DNA of 64,000 nucleotides from assembly GCF_030271255.1 (NCBI RefSeq), contig NZ_JASJOM010000002.1:62001-126000 (forward strand), given 5' to 3'. Source of the stretch: Peribacillus folii. Its GTDB lineage: Bacteria > Bacillota > Bacilli > Bacillales > DSM-1321. A program made the position numbers and the translations under genes. Below the pieces are notes generated by a model. The model did no database searches. It saw nothing but the letters and a program-made list of their open reading frames with translations, and was not told where the DNA came from. Of the stretch, positions 55,626-64,000 are shown one piece after another (within the stretch, counting starts at the first letter, position 1; each line of letters begins with the position of its first letter).

Positions 55626-56213
55626 TTGCAAATTGAAAAGTTGGTGGCCTTCCATAAAACGATGGGTGATGTGACGAGGGTTCGGATTGTATCCATCCTC
55701 GCAAACGGGCCAAAGCGGGGCCAAGCTCTTGCTGGCATATTGAAGCTGACTGCCCCGACGATTTCACACCATTTGTCTAAATTGAAGGAAGTCAATTTAG
55801 TGAAGGATCGGCGGGAAAAAAATTCGGTATATTATTTTTTAAATGATGATGTCCTTCAGCATTATTCTCGTGCATTGCCTGAAATGATTTCGTATAAGGG
55901 GGAATTTAATAATATGGACAAGCTACAACGATCAGGGGAACATAAAAAGATCCTGGAAAATTTCCTTACGGCAGATGGCCGCTTAAAAACCATCCCGGCA
56001 CAGAGGAAAAAGAAATTGATCGTTCTTTACCATCTAGCCAGCCTATTGGAACGCGGACGTAAATATGAGGAAAAAGACCTGAATGCATTCATTCAATCCT
56101 TCCATGATGATTACGCAACAATAAGGCGCGAGTTCATCATCGGCAGCATCATGTATAGGGAAAACGGCATTTATGAACTGAATCCCCGCGAGATGTGGGC
56201 TGCCATCGAGTAA
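55626..56213 (+). CDS. ArsR-type regulator fused to DUF2087
   Basis: Protein of 195 residues. N-terminal ArsR winged helix (about 1-80; GQALAGILKLTAPTISHHLSK) lacks the metal-binding cysteines of the classic ArsR type. The C-terminal DUF2087 domain (about 105-175; ENFLTADGRLKTIPAQRKKK, RREFIIGSIMYRENGIY) has an unknown ligand or role. Start TTG with GGAGGG upstream. It is divergent from the hemolysin III gene, whose start is about 110 bp before the operator array, so it may control that gene as well as itself. Confidence 0.85.
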   Translation: MQIEKLVAFHKTMGDVTRVRIVSILANGPKRGQALAGILKLTAPTISHHLSKLKEVNLVKDRREKNSVYYFLNDDVLQHYSRALPEMISYKGEFNNMDKLQRSGEHKKILENFLTADGRLKTIPAQRKKKLIVLYHLASLLERGRKYEEKDLNAFIQSFHDDYATIRREFIIGSIMYRENGIYELNPREMWAAIE

Positions 56214-56230
56214 CATGCGTCATTCATTAA

Positions 56231-56270
56231 AAAACCGGCCTCCCCCGATAGGTTGAGCCGGTTTACTTTT
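56231..56270. terminator. Terminator between the ArsR gene and the LysM-SleB gene
   Basis: Stem AAACCGGC with GCCGGTTT around a 17-base loop, flanked by A- and T-rich sequence. Confidence 0.65.
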
Positions 56271-56282
56271 AAATCTGTGCTA

Positions 56283-56882
56283 TTAAATGGCAAAATGATG
56301 GCCGCCGATGATCTTGATTACCTCCAATTTTTTCATCCACTTGCTGTCCGAAATGCTTGGATTCCAAAAATATAAGGCATCATTTGTGTAGCCATGGATC
56401 GCCAAGGCTTCATTTACAGCTTTCTTCGCATCTTTGCCGGCAGGTCGGTTGATACTGCCATCACCGACAGGCGAGAATTGGTTCTTTTGATAAATCACTT
56501 CCCTCACAGTATCGGGAAATTCATCACTGTCCAAACGATTCAATACCACACCCGCTACTTCCACTTTACCTCTGTACGGTTCCCCTTTTGCTTCTGCATG
56601 TACAAGCCTTGCTAATAATTCTTTATCTTTTTCACTCATTACATGTGGAATGATCAATGTTTCACCAGGTTCGGCAACATTGTTAACATTATGATTGGCT
56701 TCTTTTAACTTAGCAATCGGCACACCATGCTGCTTAGCAATGTCCCATATCGATTCGCCTTGTTTAACGACATGCTTGGTTGCTCCATCAGAAGCTTTAC
56801 TGGTCGTTCCTTTAGGAAAAACAATTCCTATTGCGATGACGCTAAGAGTCATTATCACAGCTATTATTGCTGATAATTTCAT
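56283..56882 (-). CDS. LysM-SleB cell-wall hydrolase (YkvT-like)
   Basis: Protein of 199 residues. N-terminal signal or anchor (LSAIIAVIMTLSVIAIGIVF), one LysM repeat (about 37-79; HVVKQGESIWDIAKQHGVPI) and a SleB/hydrolase-2 catalytic domain (about 88-199; LVHAEAKGEPYRGKVEVAGV and VLNRL, with the catalytic Glu in AEAKGE). Relatives include the spore-cortex enzymes SleB and CwlJ and B. subtilis YkvT. A role in cortex or sporangium wall turnover is plausible. GGAGG precedes the ATG. Confidence 0.88.
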   Translation of the reverse strand: MKLSAIIAVIMTLSVIAIGIVFPKGTTSKASDGATKHVVKQGESIWDIAKQHGVPIAKLKEANHNVNNVAEPGETLIIPHVMSEKDKELLARLVHAEAKGEPYRGKVEVAGVVLNRLDSDEFPDTVREVIYQKNQFSPVGDGSINRPAGKDAKKAVNEALAIHGYTNDALYFWNPSISDSKWMKKLEVIKIIGGHHFAI

Positions 56883-56990
56883 CCTGTAACCTCCTCGTTA
56901 AGCATCTTCCAAGGATAACAGACCATAAACGAGAATACAGCGCTAAATTTTTTCCAAGGAAATCAAGGAAAAAATTACACAAAGCATCGT

Positions 56991-57563
56991 CTAACCTTGT
57001 TTCATAGATTCCCATTCTTCACGTAATAGACCCATTCTGATCGAATCATAATAAACCCCATCATAATAACGGCACTTTCTCATCCTGCCTTCGATGAGCA
57101 TTCCTGCTTTTTCCCCAACGGCAATCATACGCGGATTGCCTGACCAAGTCGTCAGCCCGACCCTTTCTATCTCGAGATTTTCAAACAAGTAGCTTATGTA
57201 CATCCTTAACGCTTCCGTTCCATAACCTCCATTCCAATACGCTGGCTCGAAAATCGTCATACCGATTTCAAGCCAGCGGGAAGGCTCGTGTTCCCAATAA
57301 TACACGATCGAGCCTCTTATTTGGCCATCTATTTCCAGCAAAAGCTCGGAATATGCCCCTACCTTTTCATCTAAGTTTCTCATCTTCGTTTCTTTATCAA
57401 TATACATTTGGAAATCAATAAGCTCCAACAGATAATAGGGTGCATCCCACTTTTTCCATTCCGGATTGACTTCCCCGTATTTCAAACTCCACAAGCGTTT
57501 AAAATCCGCTTCCTTCACGTTACGTAAACGAACTCTGTTCCCTTCAATTCGAACATCTTTCAA
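56991..57563 (-). CDS. GNAT family N-acetyltransferase (RimJ/RimL type)
   Basis: Protein of 190 residues with the RimJ/RimL pattern: VRLRNVKEADFKRLWSLKYG at the N-terminus, acetyl-CoA-binding motif A around EIGMTIFEPAYWNGGYGTEA and ALRMYI, then VGEKAGMLIEGRMRKCRYYD. Acceptor unknown. Start TTG with GGGGGA upstream. It follows the yjbQ-type gene by 31 bases, so the two may be co-transcribed. Confidence 0.88.
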   Translation of the reverse strand: MKDVRIEGNRVRLRNVKEADFKRLWSLKYGEVNPEWKKWDAPYYLLELIDFQMYIDKETKMRNLDEKVGAYSELLLEIDGQIRGSIVYYWEHEPSRWLEIGMTIFEPAYWNGGYGTEALRMYISYLFENLEIERVGLTTWSGNPRMIAVGEKAGMLIEGRMRKCRYYDGVYYDSIRMGLLREEWESMKQG

Positions 57564-57594
57564 TTCGTATCCCCCGCTTCAGCCTAATCAGCAT

Positions 57595-57999
57595 TTAACA
57601 ATCAACATTCAACTTTATGAAATATTGCCTCTCTCTCGGGCCGTCGAATTCACAAAAGTACACCCCCTGCCATGTGCCAAGGACTAGACTCCCTTTATGA
57701 ATGATTACCTGTTGTGAAGAACCGACCGTACTTGATTTCAAATGGGCAGCCGAATTTCCTTCCATATGTAAGTCCAGCGTATGATTCCAAGGGTATTGCT
57801 CATCGAGCCTCCTAAGCATGTCCTTCTTCACATCCGGGTCGGCATTTTCGTTGATCGTGATTCCTGCAGTCGTATGCGGACAATAAATCATTGCTGTGCC
57901 ATCCTGAATTCCGCATTCCGAAATGAAAGCCTGCAGTTCATTTGAAACGTCAATCATATCATCTCTTTTTGTCGTTTTTAACGTATATTTTTTTAGCAT
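57595..57999 (-). CDS. YjbQ/UPF0047 family protein (secondary thiamine-phosphate synthase)
   Basis: Protein of 134 residues with the family motifs CPHTTAGITINENADPD, HMEGNSAAHLKSSTVGSS and LGTWQGVYFCEFDGPR. The conserved histidines probably bind a metal. Members show weak thiamine-phosphate synthase activity; the cellular job is unsettled. AGGAGTG precedes the ATG. Confidence 0.88.
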   Translation of the reverse strand: MLKKYTLKTTKRDDMIDVSNELQAFISECGIQDGTAMIYCPHTTAGITINENADPDVKKDMLRRLDEQYPWNHTLDLHMEGNSAAHLKSSTVGSSQQVIIHKGSLVLGTWQGVYFCEFDGPRERQYFIKLNVDC

Positions 58000-58175
58000 T
58001 CACGTTCACTCCTTTTATTCTTTTTATTTCTATACCCCATCGCGGAAAACTTATGCTTTTGCATTCAGCCATTCGATAAGATGAGCTTATCTTCTAAATT
58101 AAGTTAATTAACCTTTCCTTATTGTTGTTTCCGTTTTAAAATTGGAAATATAATGTACAAGGAGAGTGGAGAAGA

Positions 58176-58544
58176 ATGACCTTCCGATTTAAATCAATCG
58201 ATCATTTTCAATTAGCATCCCCCAAGGGCAGCGAGGACATCTCAAGAAAGTTTTATCATGGTATATTAAAACTCCAGGAGGTAGAGAAGCCCGAGTCCAT
58301 GATAGCAAACGGGGGCGTTTGGTTTGAGGCGGGTTCGGTCCATATACATATCGGTACCGAGGAACCATTCATTCCCGCCAAAAAGGCCCATCCAGCGCTG
58401 GAAATCGAAAATCTCCCAGCCCTGAAGCAGCATTTACTCCAAAACGATATAGGATTTATCGAAGATGAAAGACTACCTGGTGCAAACCGTATTTACGTAG
58501 CTGACCCCTTCGGAAACCGGATCGAAATTTTGGAATGGAGATAA
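58176..58544 (+). CDS. VOC/glyoxalase-family protein
   Basis: Protein of 122 residues with one vicinal-oxygen-chelate module pair: SIDHFQLASPKGSEDISRKF with a metal-type His, VWFEAGSVHIHIGTE, HPALEIEN and YVADPFGNRIEILEW. Possible dioxygenase, isomerase or resistance role; no specific function can be assigned. AAGGAG lies upstream of the ATG. Confidence 0.85.
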   Translation: MTFRFKSIDHFQLASPKGSEDISRKFYHGILKLQEVEKPESMIANGGVWFEAGSVHIHIGTEEPFIPAKKAHPALEIENLPALKQHLLQNDIGFIEDERLPGANRIYVADPFGNRIEILEWR

Positions 58545-58725
58545 GACTCACGAGTTCGTTTTAGGTCTTTCAACCAAATACATGCTCGATATTCATTTGG
58601 AACCTTGAAATGATTTTTGGATATAGGCACAAGGTGCGCTGGTGAAGAAATGAAACCTCGGAATGCCCGTGTAAGAAAAGCATAAACGTGCCTGACACGA
58701 AGAAGTAACAAAAGCTTTTTTACAC

Positions 58726-58758
58726 CCAAAAGACGGGTCCCATTTAAGTGGACCCGCC
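58726..58758 (-). terminator. Terminator of the fru operon
   Basis: Stem CGGGTCC (58734-58740) with GGACCCG (58750-58756), T-rich on the minus-strand side. Confidence 0.75.
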
Positions 58759-58764
58759 TTTCAT

Positions 58765-60651
58765 TCATTGCTTTTTCTTTTTCCATACACCCAATAATAA
58801 AGCCGTGATGATAGAGCCTATCAATATGGCCAGTAAGTAGAGAAAAGGATGATTGACAAGAGGAACCACGAATATCCCTCCATGTGGTGCTGGCAGTGTC
58901 ACCTTAAAGGCCATTGACAGTGCACCCGCAGTGGCAGAACCGATCACACTGCTGACGATGACTCGCAATGGATCCGCTGCCGCAAAAGGAATCGCTCCTT
59001 CCGTAATGAATGAAGCACCCATAAAGTAATTGGTGAAGCCAGATTTCCTTTCCGTTTCACTGAATTTGCTTTTAAAGAACGTTGTTGCCAAAGCAATTCC
59101 TAGTGGCGGAACCATTCCGCCGGCCATGACTGCAGCATGCGGTCCAAAGCTGGAAGCTTCAATAGCCGCTATACCAAAAGTAAAGGCAGCTTTGTTAATC
59201 GGTCCTCCCATATCCACTGCCATCATCCCCCCAAGGATCAAGCCAAGGAATATGGCATTCGTTCCTGATAAGCCTTGAAGCCAATTGGTCAAGCCTTGAT
59301 TAATGGCCGTAACCGGTTCATTGATGAGAAAAATCATGATCGATCCGGTAATTAACATCCCAAATACAGGATAAAGCAGTACAGGCTTTATTCCCTCTAA
59401 TGTATGCGGTAATTTGGAAAACACTTTCTTTAATAGCAACACAACATAACCAGCTAGGAAACCGGCAATCAGTCCGCCCAGAAAACCGGCATTGGCCTGG
59501 GCTGCCAAAAGTCCTCCGACCATACCAGGGGCAAAGCCTGGTCGATCGGCAATACTTGAAGCAATGAAACCAGCAAGGATAGGGACAAGCAAGAAGAAGG
59601 CACCATTTCCCCCGCCAATATCGCTTAATGCTTTGGCAATGGGATTATACTGCGGACTTGCCGGATCGGCTGCCTCGATTCCAAAAAAGAAAGAAAGCGC
59701 AATCAAGATCCCTCCACCCACTACAAATGGGAGCATATTACTTACCCCATTCATCAAGTGTTTGTAAATCCCCAGACCGCTTTTTGTGTCTGCTTCGTTG
59801 CTTTTATCTTTACCAGAACCTTTGTAAACAGGAGCATCCTGTTTCATCGCCCTAGTCAACAGTTCTTCGGTTTTCCGGATTCCTTGAGCAACCGGAACGA
59901 TTATCACATGCTTCCCATTAAAACGATCCATCTCGACCTGTTTATCAGCGGCAACGATAATTGCATCCGCCTCTGCAATGTCAGCAGCGGTCAATGCGTT
60001 CTTGATGCCAGTTGAACCATTCGTTTCGACTTTAAAATCGATACCCATTTCCTTCGCTTTTGCCTTGAGAGCATCAGCTGCCATATAGGTGTGGGCAATT
60101 CCCGTTGGACAGGCTGTAACGGCGAGGACTTTTCCTTTTTCATGACCACTTTCGCTGTAAGTGGAAGCCTGGTCTTCCTCTTCCGCTGCATCGGCTTCCA
60201 GTTCTTTTTGGTTGATGATTTCTATTACTTCATCACCTGTGGAAGCGGAGAGCAACCTGGCTCTGAATTGTTCATCCATCAGTAATGAAGATAGACGTGA
60301 GAGTGTTTCCAAGTGATCCGAGTTCGCACCTTCACTTGCCGCTATCATAAAGAACAGATGAGCGGGCATGCCATCCAGCGATTCATAATCAACACCCTTT
60401 ACAGATTTCCCGAAACAGATGGCAGGTACCTTCACAGCGCTCGTTTTGGCATGTGGGATTGCGATTCCTTCCCCAATTCCTGTCGTGCTTTGTTCTTCAC
60501 GTTTTAAGATGGCAGCTTTGAAGGCCTCCACATCGTTTAATCGGCCAGCCTCGGCTAGCTTCCCAGACAATTCGTCAATGACAGCTTGCTTTGAATCACT
60601 TTTAAGGTCGATGATGATTGTATCCAATTTTAACAAGTCCGTGATTTTCAT
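58765..60651 (-). CDS. fruA: PTS fructose transporter subunit EIIABC
   Basis: Protein of 628 residues. EIIA domain (1-150, phospho-His 67 in GIAIPHAK), EIIB domain (about 172-270, phospho-Cys 181 in AVTACPTGIAHTYMA) and membrane EIIC domain (about 290-628, with GGPINKAAFTFG and ASFITEGAIPFA). It imports fructose as fructose-1-phosphate using phosphate from HPr. It starts only four bases after the fruK stop, as the last gene of fruRKA. Confidence 0.95.
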   Translation of the reverse strand: MKITDLLKLDTIIIDLKSDSKQAVIDELSGKLAEAGRLNDVEAFKAAILKREEQSTTGIGEGIAIPHAKTSAVKVPAICFGKSVKGVDYESLDGMPAHLFFMIAASEGANSDHLETLSRLSSLLMDEQFRARLLSASTGDEVIEIINQKELEADAAEEEDQASTYSESGHEKGKVLAVTACPTGIAHTYMAADALKAKAKEMGIDFKVETNGSTGIKNALTAADIAEADAIIVAADKQVEMDRFNGKHVIIVPVAQGIRKTEELLTRAMKQDAPVYKGSGKDKSNEADTKSGLGIYKHLMNGVSNMLPFVVGGGILIALSFFFGIEAADPASPQYNPIAKALSDIGGGNGAFFLLVPILAGFIASSIADRPGFAPGMVGGLLAAQANAGFLGGLIAGFLAGYVVLLLKKVFSKLPHTLEGIKPVLLYPVFGMLITGSIMIFLINEPVTAINQGLTNWLQGLSGTNAIFLGLILGGMMAVDMGGPINKAAFTFGIAAIEASSFGPHAAVMAGGMVPPLGIALATTFFKSKFSETERKSGFTNYFMGASFITEGAIPFAAADPLRVIVSSVIGSATAGALSMAFKVTLPAPHGGIFVVPLVNHPFLYLLAILIGSIITALLLGVWKKKKQ

Positions 60652-60655
60652 AGAG

Positions 60656-61576
60656 TCAGCCTCCTGTTAGTTGATTGATATCGATTTGTGGTAATAATTC
60701 TTCTATTTTATCCAATGTCCCAAGATCGGAGGAAAAGGCAGTAGCGCTTCCTGACGCAAGACTGAAGCGGAAGGCAGCTAAGAGATCGCCGGTCCTTTCG
60801 AAGGTTCCGATGAACCCTGCCACCATGGAGTCACCGGCTCCGACCGAGTTGATGACTTTTCCCTTCGGCACATTGGCCGAATAACACTGTCCTTCCGAGC
60901 AGAGAACGGCACCCGCTCCTGCCATGGAAACGATTACGTTTTGGGCCCCTTTTTCAACCAATTTAGTCGCATATTCGACGGCATCGGCTGCCGTTTTTAT
61001 ATCCGTATTGAATAGCTCTCCCAATTCATGATGATTGGGCTTTATCAGAAAGGGACGATGCGAAAGGACATTCAATAATTCCCTGCCGCTCGTATCCACC
61101 ACCACTTTAATGCCGTTAACAGAACAAGTCTCTGTCATGGCTTCATAGACCTCTGCAGGAATGCTTGAGGGGATGCTTCCTGATAAAATGAGAATATCTT
61201 CTTTCTTTAATTGCTCGATTTGACTGAATAATTGTTGGTAATTTCCTTTGGATATGATGGGTCCTTGACTGTTTATTTCAGTCTCGGATCCTGATTTCAA
61301 TTTAATGTTAATTCTCGTGTCTCCCGAAATCTCCGTAAAGTCAGTGAATATCTCTTCCTGCTTTAAAAACCGTTTGACAAACTCACCCGTTTGTCCGCCG
61401 ATGAACCCCAAGGCCGTTGTCTCATTACCAAGCCTTTTAAGTACACGGGAGACATTGATTCCTTTTCCCCCGGGGAATTTTGCATCGTAAGAAGTACGAT
61501 TCACCTTGCCGATCTGAAAGTTTTCCACCTCAACCAAGTAATCGATCGATGGATTGAGTGTCACTGTGTAAATCAT
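60656..61576 (-). CDS. fruK: 1-phosphofructokinase
   Basis: PfkB-family kinase of 306 residues turning fructose-1-phosphate into fructose-1,6-bisphosphate. The family signatures are GGKGINVSRVLKRLGNE at the N-terminus and INSVGAGDSMVAGFIGTFE, with the catalytic Asp in GAGDS. Start ATG overlaps the fruR stop (ATGA). Complete length. Confidence 0.95.
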   Translation of the reverse strand: MIYTVTLNPSIDYLVEVENFQIGKVNRTSYDAKFPGGKGINVSRVLKRLGNETTALGFIGGQTGEFVKRFLKQEEIFTDFTEISGDTRINIKLKSGSETEINSQGPIISKGNYQQLFSQIEQLKKEDILILSGSIPSSIPAEVYEAMTETCSVNGIKVVVDTSGRELLNVLSHRPFLIKPNHHELGELFNTDIKTAADAVEYATKLVEKGAQNVIVSMAGAGAVLCSEGQCYSANVPKGKVINSVGAGDSMVAGFIGTFERTGDLLAAFRFSLASGSATAFSSDLGTLDKIEELLPQIDINQLTGG

Positions 61577-62328
61577 TTACTTGTCACAACCTTTACCTTT
61601 GGATTTTTTTGGAGTTGGGCAACAGCCTCTTCATCATTTCCATCAGTGATGATTATGGCATCGCTTACATCAGCCACTTTTGCAAACGTCGCTTCATTCA
61701 GCTTGGAACTGTCACAAAGCACGTACGTTTCGTTTGACAGACTGATAGCCAGCTTCTTCAATACGGCTTCTTCCGGATCAGGAGTCGTGAAACCCATTTC
61801 TTGATGGATGCCGTTCATTCCCAAAAAGCATTTATCAAATCTGTATCCATTCAAAAATTGGCCAGCATTGCTTCCAATCACTGCATTCGTTGAAAATTTT
61901 ATCGTGCCGCCCACCAGAACGGTTTTGATTTCCAGCTCGATCAATTTTGGTATATGCATAAGGCCATTAGTCATGACCGTAACATTCTTTTCTTTTAAAA
62001 AGGGAATCATTTCTGCCGTCGTCGTACCTGCATCAAGGTATATGCAATCATTTTTCTCGATGAATGATGACGCCCGCTTTGCAATGAGCTGTTTTTCAGC
62101 CATTGCTTTATTTTGCTTCTCCACCGTGGTCGGTTCAAGGCCTTTTCTTTGAAGTATGGAGGCCCCGCCATGCACACGCTTCAACAGCTTCATTTCTTCG
62201 AGCTGGACTAAATCCCTCCGAATCGTCGATTCCGACGCGTGAAGCTGATCTACTAGCTCCTGAAGCTTTACGGCGCCTTGTCTTTTTAGGATCGAAATGA
62301 TGAATTGGTGCCTTTCAGTCGTTAACAA
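61573..62328 (-). CDS. fruR: DeoR-family fructose operon repressor FruR
   Basis: Protein of 251 residues. DeoR helix-turn-helix (about 1-58; GAVKLQELVDQLHASESTIR) and a DeoR C-terminal sugar-phosphate sensing domain (LDAGTTTAEMI, GMNGIHQEMGFTTPDPEEA). TTG at 62328 is the likely start since GAGGTGG lies 6 bases upstream; the frame is open further to 62394 without a ribosome site. It heads the fruRKA operon and should repress it until fructose-1-phosphate is present. Confidence 0.92.
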   Translation of the reverse strand: MLTTERHQFIISILKRQGAVKLQELVDQLHASESTIRRDLVQLEEMKLLKRVHGGASILQRKGLEPTTVEKQNKAMAEKQLIAKRASSFIEKNDCIYLDAGTTTAEMIPFLKEKNVTVMTNGLMHIPKLIELEIKTVLVGGTIKFSTNAVIGSNAGQFLNGYRFDKCFLGMNGIHQEMGFTTPDPEEAVLKKLAISLSNETYVLCDSSKLNEATFAKVADVSDAIIITDGNDEEAVAQLQKNPKVKVVTSK

Positions 62329-62406
62329 TCCATTCCACCTCACTTTAATATCCTCATCATATATGAAAAAATTAAAACAATCAATCAAAAACATTTAAAG
62401 TTATTC

Positions 62407-62438
62407 AAATTCATTCAAATAAGCGCAAAATTCATTCA
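62407..62438. promoter_or_regulatory. Candidate FruR operator: 11-bp direct repeats
   Basis: AAATTCATTCA occurs at 62407-62417 and 62428-62438, offset by exactly 21 bp (two helical turns), in the fruR promoter region. Confidence 0.55.
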
Positions 62439-62530
62439 TAAACGTCCATATTATTGAAAATTATAAATAATCCATAAACTCTGCTTGCACATATTTCCTC
62501 CTAAGAGAATATGAAATTATTTTTCCCCGC

Positions 62531-62565
62531 AAAAAAACCTCTGTCCTGTTGACAGAGGTTTTTTT
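62531..62565 (-). terminator. Terminator of odhAB
   Basis: Perfect 15-bp stem AAAAAAACCTCTGTC with GACAGAGGTTTTTTT, loop CTGTT. Confidence 0.92.
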
Positions 62566-62580
62566 ATATAATTTCATTTA

Positions 62581-63867
62581 TTAACCTTGAAGTAAAAGTT
62601 GTTCTGGATCTTCAAGCATATCTTTAATGGCCACTAAGAAACCGACAGCTTCTTTACCGTCCACGATACGGTGATCGTAAGATAATGCAAGGTACATCAT
62701 CGGTCTGTTTTCGATTTGATCACCAACTGCTATCGGGCGCGTTTTGATTGTATGCATTCCCAAAATCCCGACTTGAGGGGCATTCAAGATCGGTGTTGAT
62801 AATAGCGAACCGAAAGTACCGCCGTTAGTGATGGTAAAAGTACCACCAGACAGATCGGAAAGACCTAGTTTATTGCTGCGCGCTTTAACAGCTAAGTCCG
62901 AAATATTCTTTTCGATTTCAGCAAAGCTTTTGCGGTCCGCATCCCTAACAACAGGAACGACTAACCCTTCATCAGTGGATACAGCTACACCGATATCATA
63001 AAAGTTCTTTTTCAGGATATGGTCGCCTTTGATTTCTGCATTCAATAGCGGATATTTCTTCAAAGCGCCAATGACTGCTTTAGTGAAGAATGACATGAAG
63101 CCTAGTTTAACGTCATTCGCTTTCACGAAAGAATCTTTATGACGGCTGCGCAATTCCATGACAGCAGAAAGGTCGACTTCGTTGAAAGTTGTAAGCATGG
63201 CTGCTTCGGATTGTACTTGAACTAGACGCTTGGCAATGGTTTGACGACGGCGAGTCATCTTAACCACTTCAATGCGGTCATCATTCACTTCAACAGGTGC
63301 TGCTGCTTGTTTAGGTGCTGGCGCTTGATTCGAAGCCGCTGCTGGTGCTGTAGGTACTGCTGGCGCATTGCTTGCAGCTTCTACATCTTGTACACGTACA
63401 CGGCCTAGCGGATCTGCTACAGGCACTTTAGTCAGGTCAATTCCTTTTTCACGAGCCAATTTACGTGCAGCTGGTGAAGCAATAACTTGTTGAGTGGATG
63501 ATGCTTCTTTCGTTTCTGCTTTCGGAGCCTCTTGAGCAGGAGCGGCTTGTTCCTTTTTGGCTGGCTCGGCTTTAACTTCCTTAGCTTCTTCGGCTTTTGG
63601 AGCTTCCGCTTTTGGAGCTGCTGCAGCTGATCCATTCTCATCGACGATGGCGATCGCTTGTCCAACTTGGACAGTGTCGCCTTCTTCTGCTAAATGTTCA
63701 GAAAGTGTACCCGTATAATCCGAAATGATTTCTACGTTTACTTTATCCGTTTCCAGTTCAAGGACATATTCCCCTTTTTCAACGTGGTCACCGGGTTGTT
63801 TTAACCATTGCGCAATAGATCCTTCAGAAATCGATTCTGCCAATTCAGGTACTTTTACTTCAGCCAT
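62581..63867 (-). CDS. odhB: Dihydrolipoyllysine succinyltransferase (E2 of 2-oxoglutarate dehydrogenase)
   Basis: Protein of 428 residues. Lipoyl domain (1-76, lipoyl-Lys 42 in ETDKVNVE), Ala/Pro/Glu-rich linker, peripheral-subunit-binding domain (about 135-170; [20 protein letters not shown]), and catalytic domain with [18 protein letters not shown] containing the active-site His and Asp. It forms the core of the TCA-cycle complex. GGGGGAG precedes the ATG at 63867; odhA ends just upstream, so odhAB is an operon. Confidence 0.95.
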   Translation of the reverse strand: MAEVKVPELAESISEGSIAQWLKQPGDHVEKGEYVLELETDKVNVEIISDYTGTLSEHLAEEGDTVQVGQAIAIVDENGSAAAAPKAEAPKAEEAKEVKAEPAKKEQAAPAQEAPKAETKEASSTQQVIASPAARKLAREKGIDLTKVPVADPLGRVRVQDVEAASNAPAVPTAPAAASNQAPAPKQAAAPVEVNDDRIEVVKMTRRRQTIAKRLVQVQSEAAMLTTFNEVDLSAVMELRSRHKDSFVKANDVKLGFMSFFTKAVIGALKKYPLLNAEIKGDHILKKNFYDIGVAVSTDEGLVVPVVRDADRKSFAEIEKNISDLAVKARSNKLGLSDLSGGTFTITNGGTFGSLLSTPILNAPQVGILGMHTIKTRPIAVGDQIENRPMMYLALSYDHRIVDGKEAVGFLVAIKDMLEDPEQLLLQG

Positions 63868-63868
63868 T

Positions 63869-64000
63869 TTATTTCTCCCCCTCATTATTGCGTGTAATTG
63901 CTTGAGTCATAATCCGTTGTTGTTCATTTTTATGGACAAGTGGATCTCCCTCAGCCGGGCTTGATCTGCGCTTCCTTCCGATGTAAGTTACGGAAAGGTT
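63869..64000 (-). CDS. odhA: 2-oxoglutarate dehydrogenase E1, C-terminal end (partial)
   Basis: The window edge cuts this gene; only the last 43 codons are visible, ending at TAA 63869-63871, one base before the odhB start. The translation includes [20 protein letters not shown], the well-known end of bacterial OdhA/SucA. The remainder lies outside the window. Confidence 0.88.
   Translation of the reverse strand, partial: NLSVTYIGRKRRSSPAEGDPLVHKNEQQRIMTQAITRNNEGEK

Overview
The window looks like chromosome from a low-GC, endospore-forming member of the Bacillaceae. It carries cotJABC, a gerA-type germination operon, a sporulation-type sensor kinase, a LysM/SleB hydrolase and the yocH-recQ neighbourhood of Bacillus subtilis. 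Protein style and gene mix suggest a Peribacillus (Bacillus simplex group) relative, but that is an impression and no search was run.

Layout. 1-2.9 kb is gene-poor and holds decayed reading frames, including an MFS transporter killed by a stop codon and a C-terminal fusion. 2.9-13.2 kb is core-like: sensor kinase, YitT-type membrane protein, two YdjO-like zinc-ribbon proteins, RecQ, YocH, CotJABC and CvfB. 13.3-18.2 kb is a three-gene phosphorelay: hybrid kinase, stand-alone receiver, and an Hpt-REC-GGDEF-REC protein. 18.5-28.4 kb has an alanyl-tRNA editing protein, small unknown proteins, a GNAT, HelD, a coiled-coil membrane protein, a SnoaL-like protein and an ABC-F ATPase. 28.8-38.4 kb is an acyl-CoA catabolic cluster: acyl-CoA dehydrogenase, CaiB-type CoA-transferase, MFS importer, 3-hydroxyacyl-CoA dehydrogenase, thiolase and enoyl-CoA hydratase, with a divergent IclR regulator. 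Decayed lhgO and DUF3870 genes lie at its 3' end.

38.6-42.6 kb holds a flotillin remnant and a gerABC operon behind a sigma-G-like promoter. 42.7-49 kb is an eroding accessory block: broken DHA2-type MFS, flavodoxin and NAD(P)-binding genes, with an intact aldo-keto reductase and MerR regulator that keep two matching 19-bp-spacer promoters. An intact MFS efflux gene, a lipoprotein stub and a LysR gene follow. 50.6-52.9 kb is floT-yuaF behind a textbook sigma-W promoter. 53.3-58.5 kb has BioY with a BirA-like operator, a YusW-like lipoprotein, a hemolysin-III family protein, an ArsR-DUF2087 regulator with a three-element operator, a LysM-SleB hydrolase, a GNAT, YjbQ and a VOC protein. 58.7-62.4 kb is fruRKA, and the window ends in odhB and the 3' end of odhA.

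No tRNA, rRNA, CRISPR array, intact insertion sequence or prophage was recognised. The main novelty candidates are the GGDEF phosphorelay, the acyl-CoA cluster of unknown substrate, the selectively eroded MerR regulon, and several operators that can be read directly from the sequence.
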